64,000 nucleotides of DNA from Tubiluchus corallicola (Eukaryota; Priapulida; Priapulimorpha; Priapulimorphida; Tubiluchidae): assembly GCA_030141605.1 (NCBI GenBank), contig JAQGDQ010000321.1, positions 1 to 64,000 on the forward strand, in the 5' to 3' direction. The first letter of the stretch is position 1; each line of letters starts with the position of its first letter. Made by a program: the position numbers and the translations under genes. This document shows positions 14,331 through 25,033 of the stretch, in pieces. Under the pieces are notes generated by a model. That model ran no database searches. It saw only the letters and a list, made by a program, of their open reading frames with translations, and was not told the DNA's origin.

Positions 14331-14511
14331 GTTTAAAATATGTAAATATCATTTATCTTTTAGCAGGCACCTGTAAGTAGCTTTGGTTCTGAGGTTTTAA
14401 CTAACCCTTTTGTCTGTATAGTTTTATTGTTCTGTGTAGGCGTGTACGTTTTATCCTGCTTTCATGTTTTATACTTTCTTGGTGAATATTATTAATATTA
14501 TTAATATTCAC

Positions 14512-15240
14512 CACTACTACAATTCATCACTACCACAATTCATCACTACTACGTTTTGCAACTACTATGTTTCGCAACTACTACGTTTCGCCATTTCTAC
14601 GATTCCCCATTACTAAGTTTCGCCACTACTACAATTCGCCACTACTAAGATTCGCCACTGCCACGATTCGCCACTACTACGTTTTGCAACTACTACGTTT
14701 CGCCATTTCTACGATTCCCCATTACTAAGTTTCGCCACTACTACAATTCGCCACTACTAAGATTCGCCACTGCCACGATTCGCCACTACTATGTTTCGCA
14801 ACTACTACGTTTCGCCATTTCTACGATTCCCCATTACTAAGTTTCGCCACTACTACAATTCGCCACTACTAAGATTCGTCACTGCCACGATTCGCCACTA
14901 CTATATTTCGCAACTACTACGTTTCGCCATTTCTACGATTCGCCACTACTAAGTTTCGCCACTACTGCAATTCGCCACTACTAAGATTTGCCACTACTAC
15001 GATTCGCCACTACTACGATTCGCCACTACTACAATTCGCCACTACTAAGATTCGCCACTACTACGATCGCCATTACTATGATTCGCCACTACTACGATTC
15101 GCCATTACTACGATTCGCCATTACTATGATTCGCTACCAGTGTATAGTTCGCCATGAAAATTTTTCTTTACTATGTTAAGACCTTATCACTTTAACAAGT
15201 GTTTCAGTTCGCCATTACTATGATTCGCCACTACTAAGAT
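14512..15240 (+). repeat. 16-bp minisatellite with 112-bp higher-order unit
   Basis: The basic unit is TTCGCCACTACTACGA with substitutions. A seven-unit block repeats as a whole: the variant ACGTTTCGCCATTTCTAC occurs at 14583, 14695, 14807 and 14919, exactly 112 bp apart each time. The right part (about 14990 on) is simple 15/16-mers, then about 70 bp of unique sequence and two more units up to 15240. Confidence 0.95.
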
Positions 15241-16779
15241 GCTGAACATTGAGCATGTTGTTTTGTTTTATTACCAATAATATCGTAAAACAGCTGATCT
15301 TCGGATGATCTTAATATAAAAAGCTGATAATAATAATCAGTACGAAGTAAGGCGCCAATTTAGTAACTACACTTGCTTATGGCTCTTACTGACAAATTTT
15401 GTTCAATAATTACAAGCTGTACTAAAATCTTTTTCCTGACCCTGTATTGTCTGTGGGTGTTGGTTAAACGCACTGATCAAATTTTGTTTCTTTGGGTATT
15501 GTAATTTCAACTATTATTATTACTACTATTTTTACGAAATTCCAGTACAATTTTAAATTTGTTAGTAGCCTAAAAACAAGAATATTTTTCACATTATAAC
15601 AACTTAAACAACAAATAATGCAGCAGTTAGTCAAGGGGAGTACAATAAGCATATAACACATTACTTAATTTTGACATCCATTCTGGTATCAGGTTAAGCT
15701 CACTTCTGTTCAAAAATTAAAAACGTTTACAAATATTGTAATGTTCACAAATCTTAGTTAAGTCCGTTTTCTTTAAACTGGCGAAAGAATACTGTTTACT
15801 TGTAGTCATATTATATCGTTTGTTATCATTTAATGTCAAAACAATCTTTTAAAGAGCAGAAAAAAGTTTACTTTTAGTTTATTTCACACTAGTAAAAAGT
15901 AAACAATATTTATTAAAATATATACATAATCATACGCACATATATAAAAATCATACAAGACACATAATATTCACCCGCATAAAAGCAACGTAATAGTGAA
16001 AGACGATGATATGCAAAGTATGGTATGTATATTCAAAAGCTCCGTCCCCAAATTGGGTCAAAATTTTTACCTCGCGTTTAATATACTGTTCAATATGTTC
16101 AATACAATCACATTCAAAACAATACAATCACATTCACAACATTCAAAACATATATATCTGTATATGTTGTAGAGAAATATGCTTTTGTTAACCGAACATG
16201 TTTGAGACTCTATAAAGCGACAAAACTGTGCCGGCTGTAGATAGCCAAGGCATGGTATTTTACTCGATTTTTCCGTTTGGGTAGGTGGCGTTTCTTGTAG
16301 AAATGATGGCTTCTCAAAAATGGACATATTTTGACGATTTTTCGGTCATAACACAAGCGGGTCAAACGGCCACGACCCGTAATTACAGGCTGAGATGGCC
16401 CTCTGCCCCGGGCACACTCACACTAAATATGGTGAAGCAATCTTGCCTTATATTTGAGTTATTACAAAAAGATCCGTATTTTGGAAACTAAACAACACAA
16501 AACGAAAATAACAGTAGATTCTGAATGTCTAATTTTCAACCGGACATACTTTTTATCGCCGTTTTCTGGTTAAGCGAAACGCGACTCGCGATTTTGACGC
16601 ACTGCGTTTGACGTGAATCGAATGATGTATCGCACGCCTATATATGACTTGTGGCTCCCGTTCATAGAGTGTTTAAAAAACTATGTTGTTCCATATATTA
16701 AGTATAGTATATAGACATGAGGGTACTTAGCTGTTTCTTGTTAATAATAGAAATCTCGTATAGAAAAAAATTACTGACG
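15241..16779. other. Spacer between inverted minisatellite arms
   Basis: The only notable frame is 16285-16491 on the plus strand (internal ATG then ASQKWTYFDDFSV), which has a more coding-like, GC-richer stretch around 16350-16430 but no family I recognise. It may be a remnant of a transposon ORF if the arms bound an element. Confidence 0.4.
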
Positions 16780-16905
16780 AAATGTAGTAGTGGCGAATCG
16801 TAGCAGTGGCGAACCGTACACTTGTTAATGTGATAAGGTATTAACAATGTAGAGAAATTCTCTTGGGATCTATACACTAGTGGCGAACTGAAACACTTTT
16901 AATAA
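16780..16905 (-). repeat. Inverted copy of the 15.1-kb minisatellite flank
   Basis: On the minus strand this segment reads GTGTATAG, CTTATCACATTAACAAGTGT, GGTTCGCCACTGC and ATTCGCCACTACTAC in the same order as 15138-15240 on the plus strand. About 1.5 kb separates the two, so the minisatellite and this segment may be arms of one foldback element. Confidence 0.75.
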
Positions 16906-17121
16906 TTCATTAACGCGAGTCATTCTTTAAAAAACAATCATGTTCTCTTTTATTTTTGTACATTGGATTATTTTAACTATTTTAAAATGGCTCTTGCCAT
17001 TTAAACAAAGCTCTTTTCTTGACTCTCCTAAATGTATAAAATTATTTTTAATTAATGTTACGTGAAAACACAAATCGGAGGAAAATCTGTTAATTTTAGT
17101 TTGCAGTTCTACAATCTTTGA

Positions 17122-17649
17122 CAGTGGCGGCTAGTAGCTAAAGTTAGTGCCGGTGTGCTGCAAAATTGAGAATTTTTTAGCCATTGTTTTAATACTGTAT
17201 GAAACGAAAACGAAACAAACATATGTAATTTCAATGTTGTAATTGTAATTTTAAACAAACAAACAAATTTATACATAAACTTGATAAACTCCTAAACAAA
17301 AAATAGTGTTTGCTTACGAATAGCCTAAATTGTTGCAGTTCAAGAATATGCCGGTACACGGCTTTTAAGCACGTGACAACTGAGATCACATACTACGTGA
17401 GCGACAGTACTCTTTCTAAAGTACAGCTCCTTATCTCAGATATGTGCGGATGACCGCATGCGCACAACAGCCATACACCACGTTGCTTGCGCTGTGAAGC
17501 AAATTGTACTTCCCTCACGTGCTCCGGTTCGGTACAAAAATAAAGAAAGAACTAAAGAAAAAAGATTATTATATTGAATATTATCGATAATAATGAGTGA
17601 AAACAGGGGGTGCTACAGTACCACAGTACCTATACACGAGCCGCCACTG
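17122..17649. mobile_element. MITE with CAGTGGCGGCT inverted ends
   Basis: Both ends read CAGTGGCGGCT inward, and the similarity continues imperfectly. The flanks AATCTTTGA (17113-17121) and ATTCTTTGA (17650-17658) form a 9-bp target duplication with one mismatch. The ends look hAT-like, but a 9-bp duplication would also suit a MULE. There is no transposase; the minus-strand reading frame at 17581-17853 runs across the right end and is not a gene. Confidence 0.75.
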
Positions 17650-18499
17650 ATTCTTTGAACTCAACTGGATGAGCAAAAAACATCTGCGCACAAAACGTTC
17701 CGAACTTCCGATATTGTCTCTTCTGCCATCTATTGGAAAACGTTTTAATTTTTTCAATAAGTGCAGTAACTTAGACGAATAAAATGGATCACTGAACCTG
17801 ATCCACTTTGGCGCATGTGCTAGATTATTCTTATAGTTGTTTACAATTTTCAAAGGAGGTAAATGCTTATGAGTAAATAGGGTTTTTAGGCCGCTCGTTA
17901 TTATTTACGAGTAAAGCACTAAAAAATAAGTCAACTCCACGTATCACAGCAACATGGCTAAGCACGCAACCGCTCATGCGTGCAAAATAACATTAATTAT
18001 TTTGATTTAGCAGAATCGGTTTGCAATTTTGTTTTGCTTAAGTATCCGTTATATCCTAAATGGCACAGGTTCTAAAATAAATGTGCTGCTCCCTATATAA
18101 TGAATGACGTTTGCGAGGTCGTTGTTCCAAATATCTTTCGCGCATGTATAATAACTCTTTTGTGTTCATAACGGGATTCATACTTCAGGCCTAAACATAA
18201 ACATGTCAGTTTCAACTTCTGACATATAGAACTGAAAAAAACATTATTTTGAAACACAGAGGGAAGTTGCTGACGTTAAATACTGGACGCACATTTCATT
18301 ACCGTACAACTCCAATGTTGTTAAGTGATTACTATTGTCTACTATTCATACTGTTACTTTCTTCAATGGCAAAATTAGAGCATTGACCGCTGTTTTGGTT
18401 AACTTATCTGTTTGCTTAATGCTTGGTTTACTACTGTTCTTTATTGCATGTAGGCACAGAATGAGTAAACATATTCCAGACCGCATTAATATCTTTCTC

Positions 18500-18505
18500 T
18501 TCCCG

Positions 18506-18552
<47 letters not shown>

Positions 18553-18655
18553 TCTTTTTCCTCTCTTTCTTACTCCTATCTCTCTCTCGCTCTCTCTCCT
18601 TTCCCCTCTCTCTCTCTTTCCCTTCTCTCATCCTTTCTCTCTTTCAAATACTCAC
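18500..18655 (+). repeat. (TC)n microsatellite
   Basis: A CT-rich run with one almost pure (TC)n core of about 40 bp and impure tails. It opens a poly-Ser/Leu frame on the plus strand and a poly-Arg/Glu frame on the minus strand; neither is a gene. Confidence 0.95.
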
Positions 18656-21600
18656 TCATTTTCGCTCTGGTTCTGTCCTTTTCACTCCTTTACTGTCAAA
18701 CTTTCAAACAATAATAACTCAAGTATCATTGTTCTTTTCACTCTGTAATATCCCATTTGGCAGTTTCTACACTGCAAAACGCGTAATATCTGCGTGTGAC
18801 TTGTTAATGGCCTTTTATTGATCAGAAAAATTTATTTTGTCATTAGAATGGTCTTAGCTTTAAGAGCTACTGCTGATAATGTAGGTACTGAAATCGGCTG
18901 TTTTTTATGCTTTACTAAATTCGAATAAAAAGATGCTTCTAGAAGAACCAGTAGTCAATGGATTTAATGTATGTTTGATAATGCAAATTTAATGGAAGCA
19001 TTACAAGTTTGAAAAGGCATCTGCACGAATTTCTGCTAAACATCTTCACGTGCTTCTGATTTCCAAACTTTAATGTACTAAAGCAGCTAACATTATTAAG
19101 CAACGAACTGCAATTCTATAAAAAATCATACTATGAGTGGCTTCATCATTTTCTTGCATTTTGTATAGAAAAATGTAAATATCGGTAACATGTGTACGTA
19201 GTGCCTAGTAAAAAATGTTACACAATCTAAATTTAAAAGTCCTCTCATTTAGATACAAATGTGTCCTTTAACAATTTTCTAATATTACTAATACTATAAT
19301 TCATTTTTCTAATTCTTGTCAATTTTATTTCCAAAAGCAAATCAACAAACGTCTTTAAAAATGACTCACGGCACCAAACTCATTGAGACTGGGGATTCCT
19401 TGAGGTTAGACCTCCACCCCCTTTACACCCCCCACTTGCCAATTATAATGGCTTTCATAGCTATGATTGTAAATGATAGCATTATCAGATAGACCGTCTT
19501 TATTTAAAATTAAATGTTCCTTTTCATCGTTTGTTTCGTTTTTATGTATTACTCTCGATTTTCACCGTACACGGAGGTGAGTTTTTTATCGACATACAAT
19601 ACACGTGCTGCATGCGTCATAAATTGGGTACAGAATATGCCAGAATGCCTACGCTTTAACTTCAACATCGAACACAAAGTGTGATTGCGAGCTTTGTCCA
19701 CTGCTCCTCGCATTCTCTGTTTTTCTCAAGTGTTTTTGTCAAGCATCCGCTGCGCACTGCAGTTTTTGTCAGAGAGCTAGTTCATTGTCTACAATGTTTT
19801 GGCTAGAGTTCAATGACCTACTCAACATCTTCTAGCAACCGTTAAGCAAACACGGCCAGACGTTGCAAAGAAGTTTCCTCACATAGTATGTTACGTCACT
19901 TACATGGATTCTTATGAGATATGTATGTAAATATATCAGTAAAATTTTATCCTACCATTTGTAAATCGAAAAGGACTTTAGTTGCAGTATCTGTTTATAC
20001 ATTTACAAATCAAAAGACTAGGCTGCGAAATGAACTAGCTATGCTGTCCTACAGTTTGAAATGAGTAATGATTCGACCTTTTAATGTAACGCGAGACTTA
20101 TGATGGCTTTTCAGCTTATAATTAAATTTCTGGCAAGCAATTTCTTGGTATTATTTCTCCCTGTAGGGTATTACAACTTTGAAGCTGCTGCTTATGTCTA
20201 TCATCAGACGCTGCGAATGTATCAAAACAAACTAAACATCTGCGTAGGCCTACCTGGTCTAATGGATGGCGTGATCATGTACAAAACAGTGTTTCATATA
20301 TAGTTTCAAAAGGGAAGGGGTAAAAAATGTGCATAGCAAACTTCGTCATATAAGCTCTGAGAGCCTCAAAGAGATTAAGTGAATTTCTTGCTTTTTAAGT
20401 TTTGGCAATTTTCTAAAATGCCAAGAAATTTCTCAGTCAGCCAGCCCAACGTTAACTACAAAGTGTAAAATGAGCGAAATGCACATTGTATACCATTAGA
20501 TTTTTGGTGTGCTCTGTTGACGAAAACAGTCGGTGTTATATCATGTTGAACTTGAATTTACACACACACGTCTAAAATATCTACAAATAAAAATTTACCT
20601 AAATACATCTTGTTCCATACAGTCATTCTGTAATAACACTTTGTTATATCGCTCGTCTACCAAATTCAAAGCAAAACAACAAACTAGTCAGTTTCCACGC
20701 ACACAATTAGTTACTTTTCTTCAACAACCATAAAGGTATCAGATTTTCATTTCACGGTGCCCGCAAGGTCCACGAGACGTAGCGCTTTGTGTTATTTTCT
20801 CATCGGCCTAGTTTCGTCGGCTGCGTACGCTATTCTTTATCGATTTTAGCAGCAAAGCAACGAGAACTTTTTGCCCGATAAAATTTTCTGCGTTGTTTTT
20901 GCTCGTACTGCCTTACAGCTTACACGGGGTTGGTTTCCCATAAAATAAAGCTACTATGTTCGAGACTCAATAGAATTATTATGTTTATAAGTGTATGTAA
21001 GTATTAGTTTTTCATTTTATGCAATTTTGTATTACTTTTTTGCATTTATGCCCAGCGAAATGACTCATCCATGCATTTTGTTTTGTAATACGGTTCAGTG
21101 ATGACCAGCTGATGCTCGCAGCTGAAGACCAACACAGCACAAAAATATAGTGCAAATGTGCTAAAATCTAAGCTCACTAAAATCACATCCTCCCTAAAAG
21201 ACTTTGTCAGCTTGGCTGGTAAAAGTCCAAAAACAAGTGGCGTTTCTGGCTCCACTCAACGCCCTTTTATCAGCCAGTTATCAATGATGACATCACAAAT
21301 GGACATAGTTTTCAACAAACAGTTCATGAGCATGTTGTACGTGTGTTGAAAAGTGAAAATTGAAGTACAGTTATATTTTTAATATTCAGTGTGATATACG
21401 AAAACTTGGCAAATTTTAAGTTTAAAATCCAAATTTCAAGTTTATCTCTGTCAGTGCACATGCATGACCTCTCGAACGTGTGCAATACGTCACAACTATG
21501 AACACTTCTCAGCTGAGAGGTACAGCGCGCCTGTTTTTTGTACAACACATTTCCGAGATGCAAGTGCTAGAATCCATCTAACTAGCAAATAGCGAAATGC

Positions 21601-22002
21601 ATTAACAGCAATGAAAAACTAACCGCAAAGAACGTACGAACACACAATTACGTTCCTGTGGTATTAATGACGTTCCTCTACGTCCTCAGCAAACTGCTAG
21701 CCAGAAGCGAGTCAGTTTTACTACTTTGATTTTCACTACAGTATATGATTATAATTTCTTTGAAGAATAAAAATAATTATTAATAATAATGTATAATTCT
21801 GATTTCGCTGAGTTCTATCAGAAGAACGATAATTGGGATTTTTCTGGGAAATTGGGAAGATAAGCAAACGAGCTGTTCAGTATAACACTGCTCGCAACAT
21901 TTCCGATGCATGTGTAAACGTATTTACTTTTTAAAAAATATCACATATAATGAAATTAGATTAGATTAAATTAAAATAGAATGTTTGAAAAATTTTGTAC
22001 TT
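18656..22002. other. Gene-free sequence
   Basis: No exon chain, RNA gene or clear repeat was found. Short frames at 20100-20733 and 21046-21563 lack splice context and recognisable sequence. Confidence 0.5.
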
Positions 22003-22060
22003 CACTGAGACTCAAACCCAAGATCTTTTGCTTTCCGGGCAGTTAGCTACGCTAGCACAT
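22003..22060 (-). repeat. tRNA-derived (SINE-like) fragment
   Basis: The minus strand reads GCTAGCGTAGCTAACTGCCC, GGAAAGCAAAAGATC and GGGTTTGAGTCTC, resembling D-arm, anticodon arm and B box of a tRNA. The stems are imperfect and there is no clear acceptor stem, so it is a SINE head or tRNA relic rather than a gene. Confidence 0.5.
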
Positions 22061-22329
22061 TAATATTTACAATAGCATTAAGGCAAGATAACAGGAAAGT
22101 CTGTAATGTTTCCTGTGATACTTTACTAAAATATTACCTCAGGCTCAGTGGTATAATCGAATTATGACGCATGTATGTATTACTACTTTTTGCTATTCTT
22201 ATGGTTTGTGTTTGTGCTTTCTCTTATAGTTTTTATTTACTGTGCTCTTTTATGATTGTGTTCATTGGCAACAACCAAAAGAGTGCGACCACAATGTGAG
22301 AATTACGATGTGACGAGATTGCGGTGTCC

Positions 22330-22372
22330 CGGATGTAGCTCAGCGTTAGAGCGTTCGCTTTGCATGCATTTT
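22330..22372 (+). pseudogene. Truncated tRNA-Ala (UGC) sequence
   Basis: About 43 nt match the 5' half of tRNA-Ala: GGATGTAGCTCAG, GAGCG and CGCTTTGCATG with a TGC anticodon. The match stops at the anticodon stem, and no T-arm follows. It is either a broken tRNA gene or the head of a SINE. It sits 0.43 kb before the intact tRNA-Glu. Confidence 0.7.
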
Positions 22373-22794
22373 ATGTTACGCTATGATTTTACGTTATGCT
22401 ATATTTCACAAAGTAGAGCTGATGCTATTAGACTTTTAGCGCAAGTGATAAACGCTTTATAAATTTGAATTTGCAAAACTAATAGGCCTGCCATTTCATA
22501 GCTTTACCCATATGTTTGTAAATTTTCTCACGGTACTACTAGTCGGCGCCACCGTGTTGACCGTTTACAAAGATCGGCTGTTGGGAAAAGCCAATGGCAT
22601 GTTTATGCTGTGGCGTATTTGTTGCTCTCATAATAAATCATACGGCGTTAATTTAAATATAGGAAGTTGTAATTTAAAACGCAAAGGTTTTTGTTGTATT
22701 TTTCGCAATTATACACTGAAAAATATGAAGAATTTTGAAATCTGATCATCGCTGTAGATTTAAGTAGCTACTTAATAACTTGGCAAGTAAGTCA

Positions 22795-22866
22795 TCCCAT
22801 ATGGTCTAGTGGTTAGGATTCCTGGTTTTCACCCAGGCGGCCCGGGTTCAATTCCCGGTGTGGGAA
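22795..22866 (+). tRNA. tRNA-Glu (anticodon UUC)
   Basis: The 72-nt sequence is almost identical to animal tRNA-Glu(UUC). The acceptor stem TCCCATA pairs with TGTGGGA (one U-G), the D-arm is GGTCTAGTGGTTAGGATTCC, the anticodon loop in CCTGGTTTTCACCCAGG shows TTC, and the T-arm is CCGGGTTCAATTCCCGG. A run of T follows at 22871, fitting a Pol III terminator. All internal promoter boxes are intact, so it is probably functional. Confidence 0.97.
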
Positions 22867-23662
22867 CATATTTTTACTTAACGCCATACCCTCACCCACA
22901 TTACCCGTAAATTTCATGATTCTACTCTTCAATATTAAAATATTTTTATCTAAATTCTAAACATTTGCGTAAGTTATTTTTAATCTATTGACCATTGAAA
23001 ATTACACCTGCTTACATGCGTACATTGGAAATCACAACAGTAGAAACAGCGCACAATTTAAATCTAATTTTGAAAGCAAAAATGTTTTTAACGTTCGCCT
23101 GAACCTCTTCTTCACAGTCCTACCCTACTAGCCCCCAAAAAAGGTCGATAATTGATTCTTGATAATGGTACCCACGTGTTTGCTCATACATATATCATAG
23201 TGTTCTAATTAAGCTTTTGACTTCTTTTGATTTGAATTGATTTTCTAGTGCAAACAAGGCTTAGGGCCAGCCAAAAATCCTGGCCACAAAAAATAAAATA
23301 AAAAACAATAAATTTTCGGGTGATGACAAAAATGCTGTTCTTTATTTTTATGTGAATAAATGTTTTGTAATTTTTATTGCGACCTATTCGTCAATTTTAT
23401 TTTAACATGGTGGATGAATAACACCTTTTTTGTAAACCACGTGATAATTTTATTTGCTCTTTTGAGCTAAAAGCTCTGCTACTTTGTTTTTCTTTAAGAT
23501 ATTAATCCACATTGGTTTCTTTTAGAGAAATACTTTCTACAGTTTACATTTGATACAGTCTTCTTGCGTAAAGCATCTTTGATCCTGGTACAACTCATGA
23601 TGATAGTGGGTCAACTATAGTCCAAGGTATTTTCTCTGTACCTGATCCTATTAAAGGAATTC
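22867..23662. other. Intergenic sequence upstream of the RAMA gene
   Basis: AT-rich DNA without supported coding exons. The promoter or additional 5' exons of the RAMA gene may lie here or further left, but I could not identify them. Confidence 0.45.
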
Positions 23663-24199
23663 TAAACTAAAAACATAAGTAGGGTTTACTGTTCTAAATC
23701 AATCTTAGAAGACAGCAAAGACAGCTTTTTAGGTAACTTCTCGAACAATACAGGAAGGATAATGGATTTAACAAGTGACATTTGTACCGGATCACCTATA
23801 CCTAAAAATAATAACTCTTATGTGCATCAACTCCCAAACCTTTAATTTTAATTCCATTGATTCGACTGAAAATTCCATTACAGTTGGCAATACATATAGT
23901 GATAGTAATTGTTCTCACAAAGCAACTTTTCCGAAGCAGCCGGTTCTTAACTATTGCCCTGATACTAGTGGACAAATACAACAGGAACAGACGAACTGTT
24001 CCCACATAATGTGACACATGTCGCACACAAATGTGCTGCACAGAGTACTCCGTCAAGCTCTGCCATTGAAAAACAATTTTACTCGTGAAAACAAACTGTG
24101 ATACGAGAGAAGTTCGCAAGCAACAGGACGACAACATTCTTGGTTTTCGTCAGACTCTAAGCAAGATTCACACAGCATGAAGCAAAATATACTGGATAA
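23663..24199 (+). CDS. Probable 5' coding stretch of the RAMA gene, frame-disrupted
   Basis: The segment has the same Ser/Asn/Asp-rich, coding-like composition as the following exon, but no single frame is open. Frame 2 reads SILEDSKDSFLGNFSNNTG and on to about 23845; frame 0 is open to about 24011 (SIDSTENSITVGNTYSDSN); frame 2 again over 24011-24085; frame 0 over 24084-24195 with one stop; then frame 2 into the intact exon. Small unrecognised introns, assembly indels or real decay could each explain this. I cannot place a start codon. An in-frame ATG at 23762 is the only attractive candidate in the first part. Confidence 0.35.
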
Positions 24200-24981
24200 T
24201 CTGAAAATCATAATAGTGAAGGCGCATCTGAGGTGAGCAACGTAAGATTAGTAGCTTTTGCATCACAGCATAGTGAAATGGAAACTGGATTATCACAATC
24301 TCTGTTAACTGACAATGCAGAACAATGTTTATTATTTACTGCGGAAAACAACTATGTAACAAGTGAGAATAAGGAATCACTTTTGTCAAAAACAACTGCA
24401 AATGCAAAGGACGATAAACAAAACATTCCTGATGATAGCTGTAGGACTGAAGCACAAATAATATGTAGTGCTGCAATACACAATAGTCTGTATGTGCAAA
24501 GGAACAAACTGGAATGCTCAAAGAATGATGAACAAGGTGCTCGTGGTGAGAACAGCAGAACCAGAAATGTAGAAGTTACTAATAATGTAATTAGTGAAAA
24601 AGACATTATGGAAATTTCCCAGGATAGTGAAACCGAATGTTCTGAATACAGTGCAAACATTGATGATGGTGGCTACAAAACCAAAGATAGAGAAAACAGC
24701 AAAGTTCTAAAGATGCTATGCTGTTCCCAAGAAGATGGAGTTGAATACATGAAAAATAACAAAGCTTTGAAGCTTAGCTGTAAAATTAGTGCTGAAGCTT
24801 GTAAGGTGAAGGAAATGGAAAACAGTGGCTCCGTAAATGGTGATAATGATAATGATGACGGTGATAATGTGGATCGTGATGACACTTTAACTCTGTACTC
24901 TCAAAAAGAAAATATTGAACAAGGCAACAATGACAGTGTTCTCATGATAAGTGTTTTTGATGATAATAATGGTGCTGCTTC

Positions 24982-25033
<52 letters not shown>

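Noticed and set aside
14512-15240. Regular short repeats considered as a CRISPR array
   Set aside because: The repeats are contiguous 16-mers without unique spacers, in a eukaryotic genome; this is a minisatellite.
17581-17853. 90-codon minus-strand frame
   Set aside because: It crosses the right end of a MITE and shows no recognisable sequence.
18335-18748. 137-codon plus-strand frame and its minus-strand partner
   Set aside because: Both are driven by the (TC)n microsatellite.
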